Source: a virus
Length of the DNA stretch: 43,917 nt
IMG/VR virus record: IMGVR_UViG_3300035698_006880
Span: 1 to 43,917 of that record
Reading direction: 5' to 3' (one strand)
Position numbers and translations under genes: made by a program
The notes under the pieces: generated by a model
What the model was told of the DNA's origin: nothing
What the model saw: the letters and a program-made list of their open reading frames with translations, nothing else
The model's database searches: none
Shown: piece by piece, positions 23,802 through 32,525 of the stretch
Layout of the letters: the number at the start of each line of letters is the position of its first letter
Numbering within the stretch: the first letter of the stretch is position 1

Positions 23802-24059
23802 TTATTTGATAGTCTCCTTAGGAGTCTCACTATTTGTTTTCTTTTCTTCTTTAACCTCGAGAGTTTCTGCTTCATTAACGTAGTATTCTTTTTTAGTGAG
23901 GTCATACTTTGCCTCTTCTCCTGTGCCAAATTCTCTGCCGATAGTTTGTTCAGCAATTTCTTTGACCCAGTTTCTAATTATTAATTCGTGAAAGGCTATA
24001 ATCTGTAAATGAAATCTTAGTCCTTTCATTTGGTTTTCTGTAAACTTATGTGTTTTCAT
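23802..24059 (-). CDS. Small phage protein, 85 aa
   Basis: MKTHKFTENQMKGLRFHLQIIAFHELIIRNWVKEIAEQTIG..., an N-terminal helical part and a charged C-terminal tail (EEKKTNSETPKETIK). Overlaps the upstream 58-aa gene. No family recognised. Confidence 0.6.
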   Translation of the reverse strand: MKTHKFTENQMKGLRFHLQIIAFHELIIRNWVKEIAEQTIGREFGTGEEAKYDLTKKEYYVNEAETLEVKEEKKTNSETPKETIK

Positions 24060-24222
24060 GTTCCTCCATTTTGGCTCTCGCCATTTGATAATGATATTTG
24101 CTACAAAACTTTCCAGTACAAGGGCCAGAGTTTACCACATAGATTTGATCTCTTGCTTTGTTGCAAAAATCACACCTGCGTTTAGTCTTATGCCACATAC
24201 CTAATATAACTTCTTCTGTCAT
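24046..24222 (-). CDS. Small zinc-binding protein, 58 aa
   Basis: MTEEVILGMWHKTKRRCDFCNKARDQIYVV..., with CDFC and a second pair (CTGKFC) forming a probable treble-clef or zinc-ribbon. ATG 24222 overlaps the stop of the membrane-protein gene (ATGA). Function unknown. Confidence 0.55.
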   Translation of the reverse strand: MTEEVILGMWHKTKRRCDFCNKARDQIYVVNSGPCTGKFCSKYHYQMARAKMEEHENT

Positions 24223-24377
24223 AATATCTCCTCATAAAGAAATCCTAATGGTATCCACCCAAAAACTAACCAAAGAGTTCCAGCCATAGTCCATCTCTCA
24301 ATGTCATAAGCTAAACCATAGAATATTGGGCCGATATAAAATATAAAAAGTAGAACCACTAAAAATGGTTTATTCAT
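24219..24377 (-). CDS. Small two-helix membrane protein, 52 aa
   Basis: MNKPFLVVLLFIFYIGPIFYGLAYD... then TMAGTLWLVFGWIPLGFL; two hydrophobic helices joined by a short charged loop (DIER). Couples by ATGA to the glycosyltransferase at 24374-25417. Possibly a membrane anchor or holin-like protein; unassigned. Confidence 0.5.
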   Translation of the reverse strand: MNKPFLVVLLFIFYIGPIFYGLAYDIERWTMAGTLWLVFGWIPLGFLYEEIL

Positions 24378-25417
24378 AATAATCCTTGTAAAAATATTCT
24401 AACTTCTTGCTCTTCTCTCTTGTAGTCCACTGCCTGTCTGAATCTATCGGTTACATTATCGCACATCTGTTTATAGGCAGGGTTATCCATACTTTTAATT
24501 ATATCACAAGCCTGATGTATCGAAACCCTATCTAAGTCTATCCCTGTTACCATATGAGTGAGTAAATTGCTTGCTAACTTGTTTACATATTGGCTACTCC
24601 TATAGAGTACTGGCTTACCTACTGCAAACCAATCATGAATCACATGGCCAAATCCGTCTCCTTGTCCTTTGAGGTGAACACCAAACTTACAGCATTGCAT
24701 TGTTTTAGCTACATCTTTTTGTTTGGTAATTATTCCATCACGACAACTAATTCCATAACTCTTAAACTCATACTCTGGCATTAGTTTCTCTAGCTCCTGA
24801 AAATACTCCCAATCTCTTTTGTGTATGTCGTGTTCGGGTAAACAATTAACAAATGAATACATCTTGTTTGACTCCACTGGCTGACCTGGTTTAAAAATAT
24901 TAAGGTCAATGTTCTGGTGATAAAAAACTGCGTTCTTACTTGTCGGCACTTTAATTGGTATGGTGCTAGACATTAGATTATCTATTAAACTCCAATCACA
25001 AGGCCATTCATTCCCAAACTGAACTACAAACTTACAACCTTTTTCTTGTGCTAACTTTTTATAACATCCAATGTTCCCATAATAAGAAGCTATAACAACA
25101 CCTATGTCTCGAGCTATAAACTGATCGTAGGTTAATGCTTGTTCGTTTTTGAACTCATTTTCAATTACATAATAATTGTCTACTGTTTCAATTACATTAT
25201 TTCTTGGTCCCATTTTAGTGGGGACGGTGTTTCTTACCTGGAGATACTGCTTAATTGTATCTGGATGATTTTTATATATCTCAGCGTTCTTCCAATAACC
25301 TTTTTCAAACCAATCTACTCCAATGGGCCTGAATAGTTTATGACCCAATCTGTCTTCTAATAATATTTGTAATGACTTATACAAAATCTGATGATGTATG
25401 TCTACAAAGATGTCCAT
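24374..25417 (-). CDS. GT-B glycosyltransferase
   Basis: 347 aa. The C-terminal half has the GT-B nucleotide-sugar-binding pattern KDVAKTMQCCKFGVHLKGQGDGFGHVIHDWFAVGKPVLYRSS (about 235-275), with the His/Gly/Asp loop and a Pro-Val strand. The N-terminal half is the acceptor Rossmann domain. Cytoplasmic, sugar and acceptor unknown. It is the last glycosyltransferase of the cassette and overlaps the methyltransferase before it by 16 nt. Confidence 0.7.
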   Translation of the reverse strand: MDIFVDIHHQILYKSLQILLEDRLGHKLFRPIGVDWFEKGYWKNAEIYKNHPDTIKQYLQVRNTVPTKMGPRNNVIETVDNYYVIENEFKNEQALTYDQFIARDIGVVIASYYGNIGCYKKLAQEKGCKFVVQFGNEWPCDWSLIDNLMSSTIPIKVPTSKNAVFYHQNIDLNIFKPGQPVESNKMYSFVNCLPEHDIHKRDWEYFQELEKLMPEYEFKSYGISCRDGIITKQKDVAKTMQCCKFGVHLKGQGDGFGHVIHDWFAVGKPVLYRSSQYVNKLASNLLTHMVTGIDLDRVSIHQACDIIKSMDNPAYKQMCDNVTDRFRQAVDYKREEQEVRIFLQGLL

Positions 25418-26373
25418 TTTATTGGTTTCATTTTACTAAACAATCTATTTAACCTGTTAATATCGCTTTTGTCTCCATAATCTTTAATACTTTTGTATCG
25501 AGGAACGTCTTTAGCCATGTAATCTATAGCCTTTAATCCTGTTGATGTTACAAGTAAATTCCAAGGTCTAACGTCTGATTTAAACTCTAAACACTTATAA
25601 GCCGCTGAAGCTTGAACTTGCCACCATCTTGGCTCAGGCCACACAATATTAAAATGTAGTAAGTTCCAAACATTCACTCCTCTAATTATATTTTTATCAT
25701 TAATTCTCTCTCCCTCAATCTTAAACTTATGTCTGTCTAGGTGTGAAACTCCAAAGAATGCGTCTAGGTTTTCCCTGGGTTTTCCCCATGTTTTCCACAT
25801 TTCTCTTTTAGTTCCTTTTAAATGAGAGTAGGTTTCTCCCAGTTTCATAGCTGTGCCTTCTCCCCTTACTATGTCTTGAGCTAGTTTAATCGCATCACCC
25901 CCACAAGCATTATCTTCGTTAGCTAAATCATTGATTGTAATATAAGTTAATTTCTTGATTGCTTCCCATACCCATGGCAAATCCTCTACGGAAAAATGGT
26001 GTAAGACCGCCAAGTTTAAAATCACATCAAACAACTCTACGTGCTTTGACCATTTAACTAAGTCATTTTTGGTTAGTCTGTGCTGACAAAGGACCACGTT
26101 ATATATTCCATCTTCCTTATACATTTTCTTTTGGATCTCACAGCTAATTGGATCTGATTCAAATGAAACTACAAGAGAGTCTGGATAAGTTGTGGCGATC
26201 TTTTTAGTGAAGAATCCTTGAGCTGAACCAATATCTAACACTACACTATGAGGATCTATTTGTCCCTTAATTAAGCGCCATCTTTCATCACAATCTCTCT
26301 GTCCACGCCAATATTGGCCTTTGTGTCTAATGTCTTGATAAATTTCGTCTAGTTGTTTAACTAAATTGTCCAT
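25402..26373 (-). CDS. AdoMet-dependent methyltransferase
   Basis: 323 aa, class I fold with motif I VLDIGSAQGFFTKKIA (45-60), acidic motif II (VVSFESDP) and LNLAVLHHF as post-II/IV region. Trp-rich C-terminal half (NLLHFNIVWPEPRWWQ). Among glycosyltransferases, so a sugar or glycan methylation is most likely; FkbM- or DNA-specific motifs are absent. Substrate unknown. Confidence 0.7.
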   Translation of the reverse strand: MDNLVKQLDEIYQDIRHKGQYWRGQRDCDERWRLIKGQIDPHSVVLDIGSAQGFFTKKIATTYPDSLVVSFESDPISCEIQKKMYKEDGIYNVVLCQHRLTKNDLVKWSKHVELFDVILNLAVLHHFSVEDLPWVWEAIKKLTYITINDLANEDNACGGDAIKLAQDIVRGEGTAMKLGETYSHLKGTKREMWKTWGKPRENLDAFFGVSHLDRHKFKIEGERINDKNIIRGVNVWNLLHFNIVWPEPRWWQVQASAAYKCLEFKSDVRPWNLLVTSTGLKAIDYMAKDVPRYKSIKDYGDKSDINRLNRLFSKMKPIKWTSL

Positions 26374-26779
26374 AATATTTCATTAAATGATAACATCTTC
26401 GGCAAAACCCATGTGATTTCCATTTTGAATCTTCACCACACATTAAACATGGATGATGATATTTTTTTATATGTATCAAGCTGTGTTGTCTATTTCCGTT
26501 AACTATTTCTAAATTTTCAATTCTATTATCATTTTTAACACCATTTATATGATGTACAAACTCTTTCCGCCTCAATTTCCTGTCTAATTTTTCTTCCATT
26601 ATTAATCTATGTTCATATGCAAATTTATTGCCTCCTAGGTTAACCAAAATATAACCAGTAGGAATCTGATGTTTACCACCTTTCCACAATGGAGAATTAC
26701 TTTGCCACAACTTCTTTCGAAGATTATTATACCTTTCCTTTTTTTTCTGTTCTGGTAATTTAACGATTAAATCTTTCAT
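26357..26779 (-). CDS. HNH endonuclease within the glycan cassette
   Basis: 140 aa. A Lys-rich N-terminus, then TGYILVNLGG..YEHRLIMEEKLDRKLRRKEFVHHINGVKNDNRIENLEI, the HNH core with its HH/N/N residues, and a C-terminal zinc ribbon (CLMCG...CRRC). ATG 26779 overlaps the previous stop (ATGA), so it is translated as part of the operon. Probable mobile homing endonuclease. Confidence 0.8.
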   Translation of the reverse strand: MKDLIVKLPEQKKKERYNNLRKKLWQSNSPLWKGGKHQIPTGYILVNLGGNKFAYEHRLIMEEKLDRKLRRKEFVHHINGVKNDNRIENLEIVNGNRQHSLIHIKKYHHPCLMCGEDSKWKSHGFCRRCYHLMKYYGQFS

Positions 26780-27570
26780 TTGAAAAATTTGTCCCACTTT
26801 TCATCTGGCTTGGGTAAAATTGCCTTTAATTCTCTACATAATTTTAGATGTCTTTCGTCTTGAAGCACATCTACTTGCATACTCCAATGATTATAACTAC
26901 TAAAGATATCTGGTCTGTATATAACGTAATTTTCATCTTTAAAACACAAATAGTTTTGATTTACTCCACCTAAATGAAATGCTTGATCCCAGTCCTTAAA
27001 ACCAATATCTTGTAGATAAACAGGAGTAATGCCTAAATCAAGCACATCTCTTACCACTAAACCAAAATGATCGGCTCCAAGTTCTTGACTAGCTGAAAAG
27101 TTCTTCTTTGTTTTTTCAAGTAATTCTCTTTTAATAAACCAAAGTGATGGGTGAACATACGATCTTGTTAAATATCCTTGATGTGGCTGACTTCCTTGCT
27201 CGGCCTTCCAACCAAAATGATCTGTAGTTTTCATCAAGTCTTCAATCGTTGCCCAAAGTCTCTCCCAATCATCTGTAAAAAAGTCTTGTTCAATAGAACA
27301 TACCCACTCACTGTCAGATAGTTCAAGCATTCTATTAGTAGCAACATTTCTCCAGTCTTGCTTTCCCCAATCTAGTGGATCTGAATCCATAAACGTAATA
27401 TCTAGGTCTTTTAATGATTCGTGGATAAAGTGATCGAAGTACGGAAATCTGTTGTGTTCAGAAAATAGAATAATTACTTTTCCAAACTGCTGTCTGTATA
27501 AGTTTAAAAAGTTTCTAAACGTTGGATAGTCGCAATGCTTTATCCAACAAATAAGTAAATCAGGTTTCAT
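26776..27570 (-). CDS. GT-A-type glycosyltransferase, tandem paralogue 1
   Basis: 264 aa. Starts MKPDLLICWIKHCDYPTFRNF; carries QDWRN (71-75) and the acidic metal-site triplet in CSIEQDFF (EQD 94-96), then FHLGGVNQNY near 203-212. The same landmarks occur in the neighbouring 27560-28264 protein, so they are tandem duplicates. Sugar and acceptor unknown. Confidence 0.7.
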   Translation of the reverse strand: MKPDLLICWIKHCDYPTFRNFLNLYRQQFGKVIILFSEHNRFPYFDHFIHESLKDLDITFMDSDPLDWGKQDWRNVATNRMLELSDSEWVCSIEQDFFTDDWERLWATIEDLMKTTDHFGWKAEQGSQPHQGYLTRSYVHPSLWFIKRELLEKTKKNFSASQELGADHFGLVVRDVLDLGITPVYLQDIGFKDWDQAFHLGGVNQNYLCFKDENYVIYRPDIFSSYNHWSMQVDVLQDERHLKLCRELKAILPKPDEKWDKFFK

Positions 27571-28264
27571 AAAACTCCTTTAAATCTATGATTGGATGTC
27601 TTAAAAATTCGCCCATCTTTTTCATTAGTTCTTTATTAAAATTCCGCCAATCTTCCGATTGAGTCAATCTATTTGATAATTCAAGGTATTGTTTAAATAT
27701 TTGAGGTTGATACCAATTACTTTCTAATCTAAAGTTCTGAGTTAGTCCAGCTAAGTGATACCATTTTGGCACAAATACATCATCTAAAATTCCCCACTTA
27801 CCAATTGCTTCAAGCTCTTTGCCGAACTTATAAAAGTGATCTCCCACGTCTTTATCTACACTAAAATCTCTTGAGGTGCGTAATATTGCTTGCTTCTTAA
27901 CCAGCAGGCAAGCAGGGTGAAATCTATTTCCATCTCTAAATCCTACCGTGTTGAGGTTAGAATTTAACAATGCTTCAAAAAACATCGGTACAACTAAAAA
28001 ATCTTGCTCTAAAAACAATATCCTATCTGCTTTACTATGCTTTACCGCTACGTTTAAAGCAGCGTTTCTCCAGTCTCTACCATCATCTTCATAGTTTTCA
28101 ATTATCGTTGGGTCGGCAATAAATGGCTCATAAGTTTTATCACTAGCTGATTGAGTTCTAACAATTATTACCTTCTCAAATAAGCCTCTATCTTGATTGA
28201 TTCGCCACCTAAACCAAGGATAGTCAATGTCTTTGGGCCAGCAGCAGATGATGTCTGTTGTCAT
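27560..28264 (-). CDS. GT-A-type glycosyltransferase, tandem paralogue 2
   Basis: 234 aa. Starts MTTDIICCWPKDIDYPWFRW; shares RDWRNAALN (63-71), FLEQDF (84-89; EQD 86-88) and YHLAGLTQNFR with the adjacent paralogue. Shorter C-terminus. Overlaps its downstream neighbour by 11 nt and the upstream gene by 4 nt. Confidence 0.7.
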   Translation of the reverse strand: MTTDIICCWPKDIDYPWFRWRINQDRGLFEKVIIVRTQSASDKTYEPFIADPTIIENYEDDGRDWRNAALNVAVKHSKADRILFLEQDFLVVPMFFEALLNSNLNTVGFRDGNRFHPACLLVKKQAILRTSRDFSVDKDVGDHFYKFGKELEAIGKWGILDDVFVPKWYHLAGLTQNFRLESNWYQPQIFKQYLELSNRLTQSEDWRNFNKELMKKMGEFLRHPIIDLKEFYET

Positions 28265-29241
28265 ATTCGCATTAATTCATTATAAATCAACTTCTTTTTA
28301 TTAATATTGTTCTTATCTAAATTAGCTCTTACGACTAGTTGATTAATTCCCAAGTTATAGTCAATTCTTAAATCATCAAATCCCTTAATCGTTTCAACAG
28401 CTATGCTCCAAAAGGCCGCCCTTGTTTCCATTTCTAACATAGCAGATTCATTCCCTGTATCGGGAACTTGTCCGCTTAAATAAGCTCCCAGCCCTGATGA
28501 TAAACTCCCCCCATGAACCCATCTCATTGGCTGTCTCCAATTCATTTCCCCCTTCTCTTTGTTTGATACCTCATAAGGATCAGCATGATTTTGAGGAACA
28601 TCAAAGAACTTGAGTCCCATAGCCCTGAGCTGCACACAAGCCCACACAAAGGTATCGCCATGGTTATCGACTTTAAAAATGTGATCCAATTTATCACAAT
28701 ACTTATTTGCGGGCCATGTATAAGAGGCAAAGTTTAAGTCAGTTTTCAATAAATCTTCTCGCTTACAGAAAAAGAAGTTAGGCCAAAAGTTTGGACCCCT
28801 ATCCCCATACCCCGAGTAATTTAATCCATATTTCTTTTTACTAGCTAAAGCCACTTCATCGCCACAACTAAATCTAGGAGAACCACCAGCGTCATATTCT
28901 CCAGACTCAATCTTTTTAAAACACTCGTCAACAATTCCCTGTGAAAATATAAAGCCATCGTCCTCTAATAACATTACTGAGTCCTCTTGAGAACAATGAG
29001 TCATTTGAGTTATGGGAGCACCGTTGCCAATTCCTTTTTGATGATAAATAAACCTAACCTTTGGATCTCTTACAACACGATCAAGAAATTCAGCCATCAC
29101 ACCTTGTCCAACCCCACTATGGTTGTTATAACAAATCCAAAACTTATCTACTTCGTCATACCATCGTTCTTTAAAAAACTTATACGCTAATAAAGCGATA
29201 AATGGATCTCCTCCTGCACTCATGAAAATTGCTCTACTCAT
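28261..29241 (-). CDS. GT-A-type glycosyltransferase
   Basis: 326 aa. Metal-site motif LLEDDGFIF (EDD 93-95), followed by ...GDRGPNFWPNFFFCKRED and a C-terminal WVHGGSLSSGLG. The fold order is that of GT-A enzymes that use divalent metal. Part of the ATGA-linked glycosyltransferase run. Confidence 0.7.
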   Translation of the reverse strand: MSRAIFMSAGGDPFIALLAYKFFKERWYDEVDKFWICYNNHSGVGQGVMAEFLDRVVRDPKVRFIYHQKGIGNGAPITQMTHCSQEDSVMLLEDDGFIFSQGIVDECFKKIESGEYDAGGSPRFSCGDEVALASKKKYGLNYSGYGDRGPNFWPNFFFCKREDLLKTDLNFASYTWPANKYCDKLDHIFKVDNHGDTFVWACVQLRAMGLKFFDVPQNHADPYEVSNKEKGEMNWRQPMRWVHGGSLSSGLGAYLSGQVPDTGNESAMLEMETRAAFWSIAVETIKGFDDLRIDYNLGINQLVVRANLDKNNINKKKLIYNELMRI

Positions 29242-29375
29242 ATTTTTATTATTTGCCTCTCTTCAAAAAATTGATTAATGGCATTGGTTAGTTCTGATCT
29301 GTATTTGTTTAAGTCTTGAAGCTTCTTATCGTCCTTTTTGCTGTGTTCGTTTCGCTGTACTTTATCCACTAACAT
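29238..29375 (-). CDS. Short ORF, likely truncated gene remnant
   Basis: MLVDKVQRNEHSKKDDKKLQDL... (45 aa) ends with an ATGA overlap to the glycosyltransferase start. The same frame stays open ~65 nt further upstream, to the end of the HNH gene, with plausible protein sequence (GEYINKTIGTLIDELG) but no start codon. This suggests that the HNH gene at 29431-29946 replaced its 5-prime end. Confidence 0.4.
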   Translation of the reverse strand: MLVDKVQRNEHSKKDDKKLQDLNKYRSELTNAINQFFEERQIIKI

Positions 29376-29430
29376 AAAAATCTTAATATTGGTTACGCCC
29401 AGCTCGTCAATTAATGTTCCAATTGTTTTA

Positions 29431-29946
29431 TTAATATACTCCCCTTTTCTTTATCTTGTCATATTGTAGGTGGCATTTTGGACATAAAGATGCCCAATCT
29501 CCAATATCTTCAAGATAATAACCACTAATATTTGCCCAATGAAATCTTGTTGATTGATGTTTTAAATTAAAACTACAACAATTAGCTTTTCCTAATAAAC
29601 CTTCTATTCTACGATGTTTAGCTCTGTATCCTATATTACTAAATGCACCCTTCCATAAATAACTTTTTTCTCTTTTATGCATTTCACTCAATCTTTTTCT
29701 CAAATCTATATTTTCATAAGCTTTCTTAACAGAGATCGACATTTTTTTCTTAGTTTTGTTTGAATGAATTTGTACCCCTTTCTTTCCTTTATTCCAAGGT
29801 TTTCGTCCTTTTGCAAAAGTATTTCCAATCATCCTTTTTTTAGTAATCTTTCCCTTGCATTTTTTAGAGCAATAAATAGAAGTTTTCTCTCGATAGTCAT
29901 GTACTTGATATTTTTTCTTGCAAATTTTACAAATTAAATCAATCAT
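29431..29946 (-). CDS. HNH endonuclease with NUMOD-like region
   Basis: 171 aa. N-terminal zinc site CKICKKKYQVHD...YCSKKC, a Lys-rich NUMOD3-like middle (RKPWNKGKKG...TKKKMSISVKKAYEN) and an HNH-type end (FHWANISGYYLEDIGDWASLCPKCHLQYD). Joined by ATGA to the glycosyltransferase at 29943. Probable selfish homing gene. Confidence 0.75.
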   Translation of the reverse strand: MIDLICKICKKKYQVHDYREKTSIYCSKKCKGKITKKRMIGNTFAKGRKPWNKGKKGVQIHSNKTKKKMSISVKKAYENIDLRKRLSEMHKREKSYLWKGAFSNIGYRAKHRRIEGLLGKANCCSFNLKHQSTRFHWANISGYYLEDIGDWASLCPKCHLQYDKIKKRGVY

Positions 29947-30812
29947 AGCCCGTGATATTCATTAACTTTATTAACGTATTTCAAAAATGACTCAGCTTCT
30001 ATTCCCATATCCTCTAGCAACCCAAAAACCCTATCTTCTATAGATGGTCTTATTTGCATTAACCAATACCACGCCAAGTGCCTTAGTATTTCTTGTTGTG
30101 GTTGGTTTTTAATATAGTCAAAGTATGTTTTCTTATCTCCTTGTAATTTAGTAGTTAAAAGATAGGGAATCGTACTTCCTGCCCTAACATGATAATAGCC
30201 TAAGTTTTTACCCTTCTCTGTTGGTTCTTGATTGAAGTATATACTTGTTTTGTCTTCTTCTATTTCGTAAGGTTTTAATCCATCATTTAACATTGCCTCT
30301 GTTAATTTGCCTAATGTTTCATGTTCGGGCATATTTGGCCCCCACTCTACGTCTAAATAGTTCATTAAGGTTTCTTTTTTAGCTGCAAACCAATAAGGAC
30401 AAAACTTATTCCCACCATTTAGCTTGTCGGTTTTGTAAGTTCCACATGAGTCATAAATAGAAACTACGTCAAAATCGTTAAGTTTATCAAAAGTGTTCTT
30501 AATTACTCCTTTTTTATATACAACCATATCATTGTCCATAAATAAAACGTGTGATTCGGCAACTTCTGGCAAGATTTGTTTGTAAGCATCGTAATAACGA
30601 AGACTAGGGTTTGTATTCATTATCTTAATTTTTTTATTCTTTCTTATTCTTGTGTGAAAATTCCAATTAGAGTCTAATAAATACAATCTGTCTACTTCTT
30701 CTCCCCAAATCTCTCTAAAATTCTGATAAAAAAAGACCGATAGTGCATTAAAATACTTATGCACATACATTGGGCAATAATTATGAAAGGCTACGATTAC
30801 AGCGTTAGACAT
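29943..30812 (-). CDS. GT-A glycosyltransferase with DND motif
   Basis: 289 aa. Metal-site VLFMDNDMVVYKKG (DND 93-95), upstream YYDAYKQILPEV, and a C-terminal half with YYHVRAGSTIPYLL. Resembles GT8/GT2-like glycosyltransferases. Substrates unknown. Overlaps the epimerase by 8 nt. Confidence 0.7.
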   Translation of the reverse strand: MSNAVIVAFHNYCPMYVHKYFNALSVFFYQNFREIWGEEVDRLYLLDSNWNFHTRIRKNKKIKIMNTNPSLRYYDAYKQILPEVAESHVLFMDNDMVVYKKGVIKNTFDKLNDFDVVSIYDSCGTYKTDKLNGGNKFCPYWFAAKKETLMNYLDVEWGPNMPEHETLGKLTEAMLNDGLKPYEIEEDKTSIYFNQEPTEKGKNLGYYHVRAGSTIPYLLTTKLQGDKKTYFDYIKNQPQQEILRHLAWYWLMQIRPSIEDRVFGLLEDMGIEAESFLKYVNKVNEYHGL

Positions 30813-31881
30813 ATTCTTTCACCATGCTTCTGATACCCTCTTCAAAGGAGATTTTAGGCTCCCATTCGAGAATATCTTTAATTTTACTAATGCTAGAAAT
30901 ATAAACATCTTGGTCTGCTGGTCTTTTGTCTTCAAATTTAAGATCACACTTCTTACCTGTTAACTCTTTAATTAATTGAATTGCTTCTAAAAGTGAATAA
31001 GTGTTTTCTGGACCACCACCCAAAGTAAATATTTCACCATTACATTTGTCAATATTCTCTAGGGCATCAAGATAGGCTCTAGCCGTATCTCTACCGTCTA
31101 AAACGTCTCTAACTTGCTTACCCGTACCAAATAAAGTGATCGGTTCTTCTTTTAAAATTCTTCTAATAAACCAATCTACCCATGCTTGATTCTCTACACC
31201 CTTTTGAAATAGCCCGTAGATACAAGACATTCTGAATATAACTACAGGAATCCCAAATTGAAGATGATACTCTTGAGTGTAAAGCTCACCGCAAAGTTTA
31301 CTTATCCCATACATACTGTGAGAATGTTTACAGAACCCTGACACTGGATAATTCTCATTAATTGCTTGGGGAGTAACGTCTAATATTGTTTTATCAGACT
31401 CAACGTCAACTCCAACAATTTCTCTTAGAAAATTAGCAGAGTTTACATTCTCCCACACAAGCCTATTATTCTTAGCTCTCGTGGGCAACTCATTCATCTT
31501 ATCGCTATAAACTTTGTTGGTGCTTGCGTACAAATAAGGCACATCTAATTTCCTAGCTAAATTCAAACTGTTTACTGTGCCTCCCGTATTCGTCTCAAAA
31601 TCATAAACTGGAAATTCAATTGATTTTAATACTGAGGGGTTGGCAGCAAAGTTAATAATTGCATCTACTTTTGGTATCTTTTCAAAGTCTCCCGCTTTTC
31701 TCACATCTCCCCAAACAAACTTATATTTATCCTTATACTTCTCTTCCATGTGGGTTAGGTTATTCTTAACTTCATTTCTTGAAAGATTATCAAAAGCCAC
31801 AACATTATGACCTCGATTAATCGCTTCTATGGCTAAATTTGTTGAAATGAAGCCACATCCGCCTGTTAATAAAATCTTCAT
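30805..31881 (-). CDS. CDP-paratose 2-epimerase-like nucleotide-sugar enzyme
   Basis: 358 aa extended short-chain dehydrogenase. The NAD motif is TGGCGFIS (6-13; third Gly replaced by Ser), with FDNLSR acidic end, TNKVY (121-125), catalytic YGISK (Tyr191/Lys195) and FRMSCIYG (216-223), the last two near the family-typical EEPITLFGTGKQVRDVL. TNKVY together with FRMSCIYG is characteristic of RfbE-type CDP-paratose 2-epimerases. It probably makes or interconverts a deoxysugar nucleotide used by the neighbouring glycosyltransferases. The exact substrate cannot be fixed. Confidence 0.75.
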   Translation of the reverse strand: MKILLTGGCGFISTNLAIEAINRGHNVVAFDNLSRNEVKNNLTHMEEKYKDKYKFVWGDVRKAGDFEKIPKVDAIINFAANPSVLKSIEFPVYDFETNTGGTVNSLNLARKLDVPYLYASTNKVYSDKMNELPTRAKNNRLVWENVNSANFLREIVGVDVESDKTILDVTPQAINENYPVSGFCKHSHSMYGISKLCGELYTQEYHLQFGIPVVIFRMSCIYGLFQKGVENQAWVDWFIRRILKEEPITLFGTGKQVRDVLDGRDTARAYLDALENIDKCNGEIFTLGGGPENTYSLLEAIQLIKELTGKKCDLKFEDKRPADQDVYISSISKIKDILEWEPKISFEEGIRSMVKEYV

Positions 31882-32525
31882 AAAAGATCCTCCTTATGTT
31901 TCTTATATGCCCCCCAAAGCCCTCGGGGTGTTGGAAATGCAAATGGTTTTAATTCATAACCTAATATATATCTATTTTTAATTATTGAAGGGAAAGCCCC
32001 AAAAGGCCAATGGGCAAACTCGGGATGATCTGGATTCTTGTTACCCTGACTGCACCCACGATGTAAGTCATGGATAAAAATGAACCCACCTGGTTTTAAA
32101 TTATCATAGAATTTTACAAGCTCACGGTAACGTAAGTTTGGTTCTGAATCAAGGAAAATGATGTCATATTTATCTTTAGTCTCAAAATCTAATGATGAAA
32201 TTTGATTTACAGTAATCCAATCTTGTAGCCCCAATTTTGTCCATCTTTCCTTACTTGTTTGTATATGTTGAAGCTCGATCTCTATGGTAGTTAAATGTCC
32301 AAATCCATTTTCTTTTAATCCGACCGCCATATAAGCAGAACTCCAGCCCTTATAAGTTCCAGTTTCTAAAATTCTTTCTGGCTTCATTACTCTGACTAAA
32401 CCATAAAGAAATTCTCCACACTCACATTCAATAGATCCATCGTTATGTCTAGAGTATTTAGATCCAACACATTCTTCTGTAATTCCCTCGCTTGGATCTA
32501 ATTCTAAAAATTTATCTGTAATCAT
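31878..32525 (-). CDS. O-methyltransferase (Methyltransf_24-like)
   Basis: 215 aa, class I AdoMet fold: motif I ILETGTYKGWSSAYMAVG (52-69), acidic TTIEIE, and DIIFLDSEP as metal/catalytic strand, then LKPGGFIFIHDLHRG. Typical of small-molecule or sugar O-methyltransferases. Between the epimerase and an HNH gene, so glycan methylation is plausible. Confidence 0.7.
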   Translation of the reverse strand: MITDKFLELDPSEGITEECVGSKYSRHNDGSIECECGEFLYGLVRVMKPERILETGTYKGWSSAYMAVGLKENGFGHLTTIEIELQHIQTSKERWTKLGLQDWITVNQISSLDFETKDKYDIIFLDSEPNLRYRELVKFYDNLKPGGFIFIHDLHRGCSQGNKNPDHPEFAHWPFGAFPSIIKNRYILGYELKPFAFPTPRGLWGAYKKHKEDLL

